Counted from the first letter of the stretch, positions 8,866 through 17,692 are shown. The stretch is DNA of 64,000 nt from an uncultured Clostridia bacterium (GCA_944376905.1 CALWEA010000001.1:1-64000), one strand, 5' to 3'. Notes: generated by a model from the sequence alone, not told the origin. Program-made: numbers and translations.

Positions 8866-9423
8866 ATGTCAATTCATGTAACACCAAAAAATGGTAAATG
8901 GCAAGTTAAAACTGCCGGTGGCGAAAAAGCGTATAGAATTGTTGACACTCAAAAAGAAGCAATAGAAATAGCAACACAAGTTGCAAAAAATCAACAAACT
9001 GATGTTAAAATACATAGTAAAACTGGAGCAATACGCAAATCAGAAAATTATGCATCTGCTAAAAAAACTTCAACTAAAAAAACTTCAACTAAAACACAAA
9101 CTAAAAAAAAAATAGATAACGACGAAGTTAAATCAACTAAAACAACAACACCAAAAAATTCAAAACAAACATCAAATAAAACTCAATCAAATTCTAAAGA
9201 AAAAATAAATAATGAAGTTGTTGAAGTTGAAGAAAAAAAATCAGTTGAAAAACAAACTGCAAATGAAGAAACAACAAAATTAACCAGAAAACAAATAAAA
9301 GAACAAAAAAAGGCAGAAAAACAACGCTTAAAGGAAGAAAGAAAAAAGGCGAAAGCGGAAGCAAAGGCAAAAAAACTTGCAGAAAAACAAGCAAAGAAAC
9401 TTGCGAAACAAAATAACGAATAA
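8866..9423 (+). CDS. DUF2188 domain protein with Lys-rich tail
   Basis: The first 60 residues, with HVTPKNGKWQVKTAGGEKA and QKEAIEIATQVAKNQ, are a DUF2188 domain, a small two-stranded sheet plus helix fold of unknown function. The remaining 125 residues are low-complexity Lys, Thr, Ser and Glu, ending in a highly charged Lys/Ala/Glu helix. Such a tail could bind nucleic acid, like the tails of some histone-like proteins, but that is inference. The ATG at 8866 is chosen because AAGGGAGA precedes it and the DUF2188 domain starts there; the frame is open back to 8644 across the promoter. A good terminator follows. Single-gene unit. Confidence 0.85.
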   Translation: MSIHVTPKNGKWQVKTAGGEKAYRIVDTQKEAIEIATQVAKNQQTDVKIHSKTGAIRKSENYASAKKTSTKKTSTKTQTKKKIDNDEVKSTKTTTPKNSKQTSNKTQSNSKEKINNEVVEVEEKKSVEKQTANEETTKLTRKQIKEQKKAEKQRLKEERKKAKAEAKAKKLAEKQAKKLAKQNNE

Positions 9424-9462
9424 TTATAATAAATAATGTTATAGGTTAGTTTTTTAATTAAT

Positions 9463-9496
9463 AAACTCAAAACGCGAATTGTTTTGAGTTTTATTT
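9463..9496 (+). terminator. Rho-independent terminator
   Basis: Stem AAACTCAAAAC (9463-9473) with GTTTTGAGTTT (9481-9491), loop GCGAATT, then a T-rich tail. It ends the DUF2188 transcript. Confidence 0.8.
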
Positions 9497-9541
9497 ATTT
9501 CAAAAAAAATAAAAATTTTTGTAAAAAAATGCAAAAAATAT

Positions 9542-9846
9542 TTGACATTTTTATTTAATATGTGGTAAATTTACAATGTAAGATAAAAAACTAAAAACTA
9601 AAACTAAACTTTATTTGGCTTTAAAGTTTAGATTATGCATTGTTTAATTTGTTTGGCTTCAAATTAAATAGTTCCAATTGGGTGTATAAATAGTTTTATG
9701 TTCTATTTGTCTTAAAATATGTTATCTACATTCGGGATGAATGAAGATATAAATCGTAATCTAAAATGAAGAAAAATATCGGTCGGGGCTTGCCGTGTTG
9801 TTTTTCTTCAAATTTTAAGATTTTAATTTAAAAAGGAGATTTTAGA
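9542..9846 (+). promoter_or_regulatory. Promoter and structured leader with twin identical-loop hairpins
   Basis: TTGACA (9542-9547) with TAAATT (9566-9571) is a reasonable promoter. The leader of about 270 bases then folds into two adjacent hairpins: 9604-9613/9622-9631 (10 bp) and 9643-9651/9660-9668 (9 bp). The stems are unrelated but the loops are the same, TTTGGCTT. A third hairpin at about 9770-9810, GAAGAAAAA with TTTTTCTTC around a GC-rich core, precedes the ribosome-binding site AAAAAGGAGA. I do not recognise a known riboswitch. Confidence 0.55.
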
Positions 9847-10464
9847 ATGAAAAAAAGAAAAATTAAACTTTTCGCAAGTTTAACCTCACTCGTTCTTGTT
9901 GTTGCTGTTATGGCTGTTGGCGTTTGGGCAGCATCAAATGCAACAGTTAACATTACAGGTAATGTTTCTTACACTGCAAATGGTAACGTTAACGCAACTA
10001 TAACATTAGACCAAACATTAAATGGTACAGAATTGGGAGCTCAACAAACTGCTGAATTTCTAGGTAATGAAACAAGTTCAGCCAGTACAAAAACCCTTAA
10101 ATTAGGAAATGAAGGAACTGTAACTTTATCACAAAAAGAAGATGATCCTTCAGCAGACATTGTTTATACATACACAGTTGTTATAACAAATAATGCTGCT
10201 ACTACTGAATCAAATCCAAATTTAACAATAGTGTTCACAGGAACTGCTGAAGTAAGTACAAACACTCCTACAAAAGTTGCTTATTCTTACGAAGACACTT
10301 CTATTGAAGGAAGTTGGTCAAATGCTGACGCAAACAAAACATCAACAATAACAATTGCTCCAACAGAAACAGCAACTATTGTATTTACATTAACACAATC
10401 TGCTAACAACTCATTAGATTCAACAAATATTGGCGCTGCTATTACATTAACTGCTGCTGAATAA
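9847..10464 (+). CDS. Secreted TasA/SipW-type beta-rich protein, paralogue 1
   Basis: 205 residues. A basic start (KKRKIKL) and hydrophobic core end near GVWAASNATV, which fits the signal peptides of TasA-like and camelysin-like proteins handled by SipW-type signal peptidases. The mature part is Thr/Asn/Ala-rich, beta-like and without Cys. There is no sorting motif or membrane anchor. A paralogue follows at 10899 with a nearly identical first 50 residues and a diverged body, so the pair arose by tandem duplication. Each has its own leader and terminator, so they are probably expressed separately. Likely surface fibre or matrix protein; family assignment moderate. Confidence 0.65.
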   Translation: MKKRKIKLFASLTSLVLVVAVMAVGVWAASNATVNITGNVSYTANGNVNATITLDQTLNGTELGAQQTAEFLGNETSSASTKTLKLGNEGTVTLSQKEDDPSADIVYTYTVVITNNAATTESNPNLTIVFTGTAEVSTNTPTKVAYSYEDTSIEGSWSNADANKTSTITIAPTETATIVFTLTQSANNSLDSTNIGAAITLTAAE

Positions 10465-10494
10465 TTGTTGAACAAAATAAAAATAAGCCCATTG

Positions 10495-10524
10495 AAAACA
10501 CGTAGTTTTGCGTGTTTTTTTTTA
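10495..10524 (+). terminator. Rho-independent terminator
   Basis: Stem AAAACACG (10495-10502) with CGTGTTTT (10511-10518) followed by a run of T. It is preceded by AAGCCCA, which also occurs just before the next gene's terminator. Confidence 0.8.
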
Positions 10525-10898
10525 ACTTTAAAATTTAGAATATCTTTTAATTTTGTGATGTATAATTGTTTTAATATTCAATTTTTATTCGAAACAATAT
10601 CAATTGATTATATATTTAATATGTTTAATTTAAAAATTTTAATAATTTAAAGTATTAATTTTTATAGTATTTGGTTTTAAGGTTAAACTAGATAATATTA
10701 AATTTATAAAAATTTATAGTATAAATTTTGTAAATCTATCAACACTACTTTTGAGAGCAATCTCAACTTATTTAATTTTAATTTAACTTATCTTTTATTT
10801 AAGATATTTTTAATTATTTTTAAATAAGTTTCAAATCAAGGAAAGGGGATTTAGTTTGGGCTAGACTATTTCTCAAAACAAAAAAAAGGAGAGTGTTT
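10525..10898 (+). promoter_or_regulatory. Leader region of paralogue 2
   Basis: No gene. The region is AT-rich, with a perfect hairpin TTGAGA-GCAA-TCTCAA at 10751-10766 whose GCAA loop is a GNRA tetraloop, typical of folded RNA. The leader ends in TGGGCTA (10856-10862), which can pair with TAGCCCA before the terminator of the same gene. The ribosome-binding site AAAGGAGA lies just before the ATG at 10899. Confidence 0.4.
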
Positions 10899-11531
10899 AT
10901 GGAAAGAAGAAAACTTAAACTTTTGGCGAGTTTAACTTCGCTTGTTTTGGTTATAGCAATTTTAGCGGTTGGCGTTTGGGCAGCAACGAACGCAACGGTT
11001 TCTATTAATGGTACGGTTAATTACACTGCATCAGGTAATATTAAAGCAACTATAATCTTAACTGAAAACGGAGAAGCTTCAACTGTAACTCCAACAGTTA
11101 GCGGTGGTGCTGACGGTTCAAAACCTGTTGCAACCGCTGGCTCTTTGGTGTTTAATGGTGCTGAAGAAGCAAATTTAACAGGAAGTTTCACGTTGGGTGA
11201 AGATGGAACTATTAATTTAACAGCAACTGAAGGTCAAGCAACAGATGTTGAATACTATTATACACTTACAATTAAAAACGACTACACAGAAGCAGATTCT
11301 GCGTCTAAAAAAAGTTTGCAAGTTGTGTTTACATTGCCTCCCGTTTCTGATAATGTTGAAGTTACAACTGATGATGTTGGTGAAAATACATGGACAGACA
11401 ACACTTCAACCAGAACAATAACTCTTGCACCTGAAGAGACCGCAACTATAACCATCAAATTTACAACAAACCCTAATGTTTCTGTTACAAGTTGTGATAT
11501 TGGCTCTTCATTTGCATTAAGTATTATGTAA
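10899..11531 (+). CDS. Secreted TasA/SipW-type beta-rich protein, paralogue 2
   Basis: 210 residues from the ATG at 10899, which has AAAGGAGA in front; a GTG two codons earlier is less likely. The N-terminus (ERRKLKLLASLTSLVL, then GVWAATNATVSINGTV) parallels paralogue 1 almost residue for residue. The rest is a Thr/Glu/Asn-rich beta-type domain that differs in sequence but keeps the pattern of a Thr-rich end. It has no Cys and no anchor. It is probably exported by the same route and assembles outside the cell. A strong terminator nested inside a longer inverted repeat follows. Confidence 0.65.
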   Translation: MERRKLKLLASLTSLVLVIAILAVGVWAATNATVSINGTVNYTASGNIKATIILTENGEASTVTPTVSGGADGSKPVATAGSLVFNGAEEANLTGSFTLGEDGTINLTATEGQATDVEYYYTLTIKNDYTEADSASKKSLQVVFTLPPVSDNVEVTTDDVGENTWTDNTSTRTITLAPEETATITIKFTTNPNVSVTSCDIGSSFALSIM

Positions 11532-11563
11532 TAAAAAAACACAACTTTAATATTTAGCCCATA

Positions 11564-11591
11564 ATAGCACTTTGACGTGCTATTTTTTTTG
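11564..11591 (+). terminator. Rho-independent terminator with outer stem
   Basis: Stem AATAGCAC (11564-11571) with GTGCTATT (11578-11585), then T7. An outer stem of AACACAAC with GTTGTGTT encloses it. Confidence 0.8.
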
Positions 11592-11709
11592 TTGTGTTTT
11601 GTTTAATAAAATATTTTTTTAATTTTTAACTTATTTTTTTATTAAGTTAAATTTTTTAAGTTATTTTTATTTTTATTTTTATTTTTTTAACTTTTTTAGC
11701 AAAAAAATC

Positions 11710-13038
11710 TTATGATATAGAAATTTTTGTTGCAGTTTTAGCATTTTTATCAACTTTAACTTTTTCACTTATTTCAACGCCAGCAATAACTAAAATTTCA
11801 TTGCCAACCGCTAAAACAGGAAGAACATTTCTTATCCTACTTGGTATTTTTTTATCTATTAAATATGATTTTAATTTTTTTGTTCCTCCGCCAAACTTTG
11901 TAAATGTATCACCGTTTTCTTTAAATCTCCAAACCGCTTCTTTTGGTATTTTTTTTGCGTCAACTAATAATTCTCCAGCGTTGAGTTCGAAATTATTAAC
12001 TCTTTTAACAGTTATTGTTCCAAAATTTTCAACTTCAAAACTACCAGTTTTAAAAGGTTGGTTTAAAGTTATAACTTTCTTCTTTTTATTAACAATTGTA
12101 ACATAATCATATTCTTTATGAACGGTTACGGACATAGGAAGTGTTAATTTTTTTCCGTTTTCTCCATTAACCGCCAAATCTTTTATCATTTGAATGTGAA
12201 CTCTTTGTATGTCTTTTGTTACTCCAATTTTTTTCAAACTTTCAAATATTATCCTTGAAACTATGGCGTTAGGATAGAGAAAATAAGAATTTGGAATTCT
12301 TGCTATTTGTTCATCAAATATTATAGCATCTAAAAAAACTTGTTGATTAATATAGTTGTTATCGTCGTAACAATCTTTTCCAAAACTATCTATTTTTTCA
12401 ATTGCACCAGGCCATTTTTTTTCAATTAATGGTAAAATTAAATTTCTAACATAATTTCTTGAATATGAATTGTCTTTATTTGTTTCATCTTCAACATAAG
12501 GAATGTCGTTTAAAAGAACATAGTCTAAAATTGCTTTTTTTGATGTGTTAATCATAGGGCGAATATAAACTCCATCTCTAATTACTTCCATTCCACTTGC
12601 ACCAGATATTCCTGTTCCTCTAAACAAATTAATTAATATTGTTTCTGCTTGGTCTCGACTATTATGAGCAATTGCAATTTTATCAACAACTCCTTTTTGT
12701 ATTAATGCGTCAAAAACTCCTAATCTTGCTTCTCTCGCTGATTCTTCAATTCCTATTTTTTTTGTTTCTGCTAATTTAGGAACGTCAACTTTAAATTTAT
12801 ATGCCCTAATCATTCGTTTCTTACAAAAATTCAAAACAAAACGCGCATCATCGGAACTGTTTTCTCTTATACAATGGTCTATGTGAATCGCAACAACTTC
12901 AAATTCAATTTGTTGGCTCAAATCATAAAGATAATTTAAAAGAGCCATGCTATCACTACCGCCACTTGTTGCAACGCCAATAATTTCCCCTGGTTTTATT
13001 AAGTTGTAATCTTCAATTGTTTTTAAAATATTTTCCAT
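11710..13038 (-). CDS. tilS: tRNA(Ile)-lysidine synthase
   Basis: Modifies C34 of the tRNA-Ile that reads AUA codons to lysidine, an essential step in an organism so rich in ATA codons. 442 residues. The PP-loop SGGSDS is at 25-30, followed by HIDHCIRENSSDDARF, the usual N-type ATP pyrophosphatase signature, and AHNSRDQAETILINLFRGTG. The C-terminal part (about 210-440) matches the substrate-binding and TilS C-terminal domains. The start is an ATG behind TAGGAAA, a modest site. The gene is monocistronic here and lacks its frequent partners hpt and ftsH. Confidence 0.95.
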   Translation of the reverse strand: MENILKTIEDYNLIKPGEIIGVATSGGSDSMALLNYLYDLSQQIEFEVVAIHIDHCIRENSSDDARFVLNFCKKRMIRAYKFKVDVPKLAETKKIGIEESAREARLGVFDALIQKGVVDKIAIAHNSRDQAETILINLFRGTGISGASGMEVIRDGVYIRPMINTSKKAILDYVLLNDIPYVEDETNKDNSYSRNYVRNLILPLIEKKWPGAIEKIDSFGKDCYDDNNYINQQVFLDAIIFDEQIARIPNSYFLYPNAIVSRIIFESLKKIGVTKDIQRVHIQMIKDLAVNGENGKKLTLPMSVTVHKEYDYVTIVNKKKKVITLNQPFKTGSFEVENFGTITVKRVNNFELNAGELLVDAKKIPKEAVWRFKENGDTFTKFGGGTKKLKSYLIDKKIPSRIRNVLPVLAVGNEILVIAGVEISEKVKVDKNAKTATKISIS

Positions 13039-13273
13039 AAATTTTTCCTATAACATATATATTATTGTGATATATATTATACACACAATAAAAAAAAATT
13101 CAATACCTTTTAATAAAAAGATATTAAATTTACAATAAAAACGCTCATTTTTTACAAAAAAACAATAAAATTTTATTGATTTTCTTGTTTTTTGACAATT
13201 ATTTATTTAGATATTTATCTAAATACCATACATATTGATTATGTTACGTGTTGTAATTTCGATAACTTTTCCA

Positions 13274-13990
13274 TTATCTATCTCGAGTTAATAAAACAGC
13301 CAAAACAAATCTAATTAGATTTAATATTGAAACAACGAGTGCTGCAACGTAAGTTTTTGCCGCTGCGTCTAAAACAACTTTTGCTCCTCGTACTTCAGTT
13401 TGGTCTAACGCTCCGCTATTTACTAGACATGTCAATGCTCTTTTTGACGCATTGGTTTCTACTGGTAAAGTTATTAATGAAAAAATAACTGCTAGCCCAA
13501 AAAATCCAACTCCTCCCCAAAGAAATATGTCTCCCCATTCAAACATTGAAAGACATGATAAAACAATTCCTATTATAAGCAATGGCCAAAGTAGACTTGA
13601 ACAAAAATTACTTAAAGTTCCAATTGCGTGACGCATTTTTAACGGGGCATATCCTTCAGCGTGTTGAATTGCATGACCTGCTTCATGCGCCGCGACACCC
13701 AAAGCACTTATTGATGTTGAATTGTAAACACTTTGTGAAAGACTTAATGTTTTGTTCGACGTATTATAATTATCTGTTAAGTGTCCGTTAATTTCAACAA
13801 TTTTAACATCATTAACTCCGGCATTGCGTAAAATCATTTCACAAGCCTGTTTCGCTGTTATACCCTTTGAACTGCATACGCTACTATATGTTTTAAACGC
13901 ACTGTTAACTTTTGCAGAAACAACTGATGCATATATTAATCCAGGTAAGAGTATGATTCCCATTAAAATATACATAAAATAAAATTCCAT
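13274..13990 (-). CDS. YugP-like neutral zinc metallopeptidase (membrane)
   Basis: 238 residues of the Zn_peptidase_2 (YugP) family: an N-terminal membrane helix (about 4-24), the zinc site HEAGH at 102-106 followed by AIQH, two or three further helices (about 125-180), and the third ligand region VETNASKRAL. Length is normal for the family. Substrates are not known. The ribosome-binding site is a purine run with AGGAG. A second active-looking paralogue follows at 14199 and a third at 41503 has lost its zinc ligands. The first two are adjacent and in the same direction. Confidence 0.9.
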   Translation of the reverse strand: MEFYFMYILMGIILLPGLIYASVVSAKVNSAFKTYSSVCSSKGITAKQACEMILRNAGVNDVKIVEINGHLTDNYNTSNKTLSLSQSVYNSTSISALGVAAHEAGHAIQHAEGYAPLKMRHAIGTLSNFCSSLLWPLLIIGIVLSCLSMFEWGDIFLWGGVGFFGLAVIFSLITLPVETNASKRALTCLVNSGALDQTEVRGAKVVLDAAAKTYVAALVVSILNLIRFVLAVLLTRDR

Positions 13991-14164
13991 TTTTTCTCCT
14001 TTCCTTACAATGAATTTATTTATTATAATTTTTTATTATTTTATTCTAGTTTAAGATTTTTTATTTATTATCTTTTTTGTTTTTAATATATCCTTATAGT
14101 ATAATTAAATTTTATCTTTTTATCTCTGTCTTTTATTATTTTTATTATTTTTTATTGTTTTATT

Positions 14165-14196
14165 ATTTGTTTATTTGTTTATTTGTTTATTTGTTT
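14165..14196. repeat. Octamer microsatellite
   Basis: Four perfect copies of ATTTGTTT directly behind the stop codon of the next gene. This is a slippage-prone tract in non-coding DNA. Confidence 0.85.
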
Positions 14197-14198
14197 TC

Positions 14199-14954
14199 TT
14201 AAAAAATTTTTGTTTTATGAGTCATTCCTGTCCACGAAAATAAAGCCCTAAAAAAATCTCCAATATATGTGCTTTTTGCTGATTTTAGTAATTTTTTAAC
14301 CTGATTTATTTCTTTGTTTGAAAATAATTCTAATTCTTGAAGTAATTTTATTGCACGCTTAGATGCGTCTTTTTCAATTTTTATTGTTAAATATTTTAAT
14401 GTTAATGCAAAAATAAAAACTAAAATTATCATTCCTAAACAAATTAATGTAAACTGAAAGTAATCCGTAAATAACATTATAACAGCAATAATAAATAAGG
14501 GCCAATTTAAAAGTCCTAGTATATGAACTGCTTTTGATAATTTATAATTTCTTTCCAATAATTTAGGATTTTCGTAATGTTGACATGCATGACCAAATTC
14601 ATGAGATGTTATAGCAATAGATGCTATGCTATTGCTATTTGCAAGTTCATTTGAAATATTAACCATTCTTTTTGCAGGTACATAACTTCCATTTGATGTG
14701 TTTGGTTTTTTTTCAAATACATTAACAGAAATTTCTCTATTAAATTTTTTATATGAAATAAAATTTGCTAAATCAACAGCACTACCATTAAACCCACTAA
14801 TTGTTTGTTTTGCTTTCTCAAATTCATCTGAAAAATTTTCGTAAGAATAATTCGCTATTATAATTCCTGCTAAAACAAAAATTATTATGATACCCAGTAT
14901 TATCAACAAATAATATTCACTTAAAAATTGTAAAAATGCGTCCATGTTTTTCAT
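14199..14954 (-). CDS. YugP-like zinc metallopeptidase, paralogue
   Basis: 251 residues, same family as the gene at 13274 but only moderately similar. There is a membrane helix at about 14-34, zinc site HEFGH at 118-122 followed by ACQH, two helices around 145-185, and the third-ligand region KIEKDASKRAI. The stretch VPAKRMVNISNELANS precedes the active site, as in the paralogue. Two ATGs are possible (residues 1 and 4); AAAGGAAA lies about 14 bases before the first, so the exact start is unsure. It lies upstream of the 13274 gene with 208 bases between, so separate transcripts are possible. Confidence 0.88.
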   Translation of the reverse strand: MKNMDAFLQFLSEYYLLIILGIIIIFVLAGIIIANYSYENFSDEFEKAKQTISGFNGSAVDLANFISYKKFNREISVNVFEKKPNTSNGSYVPAKRMVNISNELANSNSIASIAITSHEFGHACQHYENPKLLERNYKLSKAVHILGLLNWPLFIIAVIMLFTDYFQFTLICLGMIILVFIFALTLKYLTIKIEKDASKRAIKLLQELELFSNKEINQVKKLLKSAKSTYIGDFFRALFSWTGMTHKTKIF

Positions 14955-15090
14955 TATACATTATATGTTTCCTTTTAGCAACTTTTTTATTTTATTATTT
15001 CATATTTTTATACTTGATGTGTTTTTTATAATTTGTTAATCTTTTTTTATTTTTTCTTATTCTATTTAGATTTTTTTACACAGAAAATTT

Positions 15091-15175
15091 TTGGCGTCTT
15101 GCTTTGCTATTAACAATAGCAAAGTTTTTGCACTTTTAAGTGCAAAAAACATCGTTAACGATGTTAAGACGCCAA
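15091..15175. repeat. Four-way-junction inverted-repeat structure
   Basis: The 85 bases fold almost without unpaired positions into a base stem and three arms. Base stem: TTGGCGTCTT (15091-15100) with AAGACGCCAA (15166-15175). Arm 1: CTTTGCTATT with AATAGCAAAG (15102-15124, 3-base loop). Arm 2: TTTTTGCACTT with AAGTGCAAAAA (15125-15148, 2-base loop). Arm 3: the 16-base palindrome ACATCGTTAACGATGT (15149-15164). Only bases 15101 and 15165 are free at the junction. It lies between divergent genes and has no T-run after it. Confidence 0.85.
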
Positions 15176-15201
15176 TTAAACTAAACCAATAAAGACTATA
15201 T

Positions 15202-15230
15202 TTGATATTAAATAGAGAATAAAATATAAA
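15202..15230 (+). promoter_or_regulatory. uppP promoter
   Basis: TTGATA (15202-15207), 17-base spacer, TATAAA (15225-15230). The predicted start leaves only about 15 bases before the uppP ATG, with no ribosome-binding site. Confidence 0.5.
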
Positions 15231-15251
15231 AACAATGAATAATGATATTAT

Positions 15252-16016
15252 ATGACAATTTGGTTGGCAATTTTATATGGTTTTATACAAGGAGCAACAG
15301 AATTCTTGCCTGTTTCATCTAGTGGGCATTTAGTTTTATTTAATAACATTTTTAAAACAGAAAATAACTTCATATTTTTTAGTTTGTTGCTTCATTTAGC
15401 AACACTTTTTTCTGTTGTGTGGGTTTTAAGAAAAGAAGTATTATATCTTATTAAACACCCTTTAAGTGATTACGCTGTAAAATTATACTTGGCAACAATT
15501 CCAACCGTTTTAATTGTTTTATTATTTAAAGGCTTTTTTGAAGAATCTTTTAATGGAACATTTTTGCCAATTTGCTTTATGTTAACTGCAATGTTTTTAA
15601 TCATCGTTGAGTTTATAAGAAAAAAACAAATAAAGCCAATAAATAAGAAAATAAGTTTTATAATGGGAATTGCACAAGGTATAGCGGTTTTACCTGGCAT
15701 ATCAAGAAGTGGCTCAACAATAATAGCAGGGTTAATGTGTGGCGGGGATAGAAAAGAGGTATCAAAATTTTCATTTTTAATGAGCATACCTATAATATTG
15801 GCTTCAATGTTATATGAATTGTTAGATTGTTATATTTTTAATCAACCAATACTAGATGCGCCTATTTTGCCAACAATAGTTGCATTTATAACTGCATTCA
15901 TTGTAGGATTAGTGTGTGTTAAATTTATGCTTAATGCAATACAAAAAATTAAATTATATTATTTTTCTATTTATTTAGCAATATTATCAATAATTTCTTT
16001 TTTTGTAATAACTTAA
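15252..16016 (+). CDS. uppP: Undecaprenyl-diphosphatase (UppP/BacA)
   Basis: Integral membrane phosphatase that recycles undecaprenyl pyrophosphate to the monophosphate, the lipid carrier for peptidoglycan precursors; it also confers bacitracin tolerance. 254 residues with about eight hydrophobic segments. The two family signatures are clear: QGATEFLPVSSSGH at residues 13-26 and LPGISRSGST near 152-161. Length is slightly below the usual 265-280. There is no Shine-Dalgarno sequence before the ATG. The gene is monocistronic, with a four-armed inverted-repeat element about 80 bases upstream. Confidence 0.95.
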   Translation: MTIWLAILYGFIQGATEFLPVSSSGHLVLFNNIFKTENNFIFFSLLLHLATLFSVVWVLRKEVLYLIKHPLSDYAVKLYLATIPTVLIVLLFKGFFEESFNGTFLPICFMLTAMFLIIVEFIRKKQIKPINKKISFIMGIAQGIAVLPGISRSGSTIIAGLMCGGDRKEVSKFSFLMSIPIILASMLYELLDCYIFNQPILDAPILPTIVAFITAFIVGLVCVKFMLNAIQKIKLYYFSIYLAILSIISFFVIT

Positions 16017-16152
16017 AAAAATATAGAAAAATAAAAACAAATTGTTTAAACAAATAAGTGTTAAATAAGATTAAAAATATTTACACAAGAATTTTATTGC
16101 TATTAACAAATATTTATTTAACTGCATAAAAATAAAAAGCAAAGGAGTTTTT

Positions 16153-17097
16153 ATGAGTTTAAATAAAGATTATATTGAAGTGTTTGATGTTTATACTAAT
16201 GATTATAAATTAGTAGAAAAACCTAAAGAAAATAATAATTATAATAAATCTGTAAGAAGTAGAAATAATTATTCATTATTTTTTAGAAAACCTTTTTCAA
16301 ATAGATTTTGCAATAAAACAAATGGAAAAGCGGAAAATGCTTTAAGCATAAGCAATAATTATGAAAACAATAATAATAAAGAAGAAAACAATAAGGTTTA
16401 TTATAAAAAAGAGCAAGAAAAACAATTAAACAATTTAATAGACCCAAATTCAATATCTGATACACAACCTCCAGTTCAAGAAATTCAACAACCCAATAAT
16501 TTGGTAGAAAATAATTTTCAAGAACAGCCACAACCTCAACTAATACAACCACCACAACAAACCCCGCAACAACCCAAACAAAATTCCCCACAACAACCCC
16601 CACAACAACCACCACAACAACCTTTGCCTCAACCAATACCTCCAAAGCCACCATTGACTCCACCTCGTCCGCAACAACCATCAGTTAGTAAAAGAGTTGT
16701 TGATTTAGTTGTTGAAATATATTATGAATTAGGGAATTTGCGGTCTTTATATAATCAACTTGCAGGTTTTGCTCCAAGAGAAAATGATGTAACACTTTTA
16801 AATTCTTATGCCAATGAGGTTTTGGTTCTGCAAGGAGCAATGAATGAAATTCATAAAACATTAACAGGAGAAATATTACCTCCAACATCTAATTTATACT
16901 TAACCCCAGTTTTAACTGGAGATTATTGTACAGATTTAAACACTACTTATAAATTTATAGTCAACCTAAATTCAAAAGTATTGAGGTTGATTAGAATTAT
17001 TGATATAAGTTCAATTAATCGGCAATTGGCAATCATATCTGCAACTTTAAATAATCAAATAAATGTATTAAATAGTTTAAATAACGCATGTTTTTAA
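16153..17097 (+). CDS. Hypothetical protein with Pro/Gln-rich linker
   Basis: 314 residues, not recognised. Residues 1-100 are Asn/Lys-rich and polar. Residues 100-178 are a Pro/Gln tract with many PQQ and PPQ units, likely extended. Residues 179-314 form a compact helical domain (KRVVDLVVEIYYELGNL; LPPTSNLYLTPVLTGDYC) with two Cys. There is no signal peptide or membrane helix. The ribosome-binding site AAAGGAG is strong. The layout, disordered arm plus small helical domain, resembles spore-coat or scaffold proteins, but that is a guess. The long antisense frame over 16283-16681 is a by-product of the CAA/CCA codons. Confidence 0.75.
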   Translation: MSLNKDYIEVFDVYTNDYKLVEKPKENNNYNKSVRSRNNYSLFFRKPFSNRFCNKTNGKAENALSISNNYENNNNKEENNKVYYKKEQEKQLNNLIDPNSISDTQPPVQEIQQPNNLVENNFQEQPQPQLIQPPQQTPQQPKQNSPQQPPQQPPQQPLPQPIPPKPPLTPPRPQQPSVSKRVVDLVVEIYYELGNLRSLYNQLAGFAPRENDVTLLNSYANEVLVLQGAMNEIHKTLTGEILPPTSNLYLTPVLTGDYCTDLNTTYKFIVNLNSKVLRLIRIIDISSINRQLAIISATLNNQINVLNSLNNACF

Positions 17098-17148
17098 TAA
17101 TATAAAGTTTACGTAGTAAATAGTAAACTCAACTGAAAGAAAAACTCG

Positions 17149-17185
17149 CACTATTAATAAATCATTTTGTTAATAGTGTTTTTTT
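17149..17185 (+). terminator. Rho-independent terminator
   Basis: CACTATTAA (17149-17157) pairs with TTAATAGTG (17170-17178), then T7. It ends the Pro/Gln-rich protein transcript. A second stem, AGTTTAC/GTAAACT, lies at about 17106-17129. No gene is seen between 17186 and the tRNA. Confidence 0.8.
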
Positions 17186-17501
17186 ATTAAACCATTAACT
17201 ACATTAAAAAATAACTACAATATGATTATGTAACACAATTTATAAAATTATGCTTAAGATAACTTGAAGAATTTTTTGAAAAATAGTTTTAACTTAAAAT
17301 TTACATTATATATTTCTAATACTACTATTGTTTTTATAGATTGACTTTTTTTGCAAATTTTAATAAAATGATAAAAAAGTAATATTTGTTTCTTACAATA
17401 AAGTTATTACAACAAAATGAAATAAATATATTTTTGTCGACATAAGAAATATAAGATTTAAAAAATTAAATATCAAATTTTATAAATTATATTTTTTATA
17501 T

Positions 17502-17584
17502 GCGGATATGGCGGAATTGGCAGACGCGCTGGATTCAGGTTTCAGTGGGCAACCGTGGGGGTTCAAGTCCCTCTACCCGCACCA
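17502..17584 (+). tRNA. tRNA-Leu (anticodon CAG), CCA encoded
   Basis: A complete class II tRNA with an enlarged variable arm. The anticodon stem CTGGA/TTCAG holds the loop TTCAGGT, so the anticodon is CAG. The D-arm is GCG-GAATTGGCAGA-CGC. The T-arm is GGGGG-TTCAAGT-CCCTC with one G-T pair. The acceptor stem GCGGATA/TACCCGC has one A-C mismatch at its fifth pair, an odd point for a functional tRNA. Discriminator A and CCA are encoded at 17581-17584. A terminator follows immediately, and the accessory island begins just downstream. I saw no second copy of the tRNA end that would mark an attachment site. Confidence 0.95.
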
Positions 17585-17590
17585 GACAAG

Positions 17591-17637
17591 AATAAAACGA
17601 ACCTTGATAAAAAATCAGAGTTCGTTTTATTTTTTTA
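17591..17637 (+). terminator. tRNA-Leu terminator
   Basis: AATAAAACGAAC (17591-17602) pairs with GTTCGTTTTATT (17620-17631), with a further inner TTGAT/ATCAG stem, then T-rich sequence. Confidence 0.85.
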
Positions 17638-17692
17638 TCACAATTATTTTGGAATAAAAATTAATTTTTAGATTAAAAATATTTACAGAAAG

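Noticed and set aside
10465..10650. 61-residue frame after the first TasA-like gene
   Set aside because: It starts directly at the stop codon, contains the terminator, and has no ribosome-binding site.
16283..16681. 132-residue antisense frame rich in Val
   Set aside because: It is the mirror of the Pro/Gln-rich coding region; no start signal.
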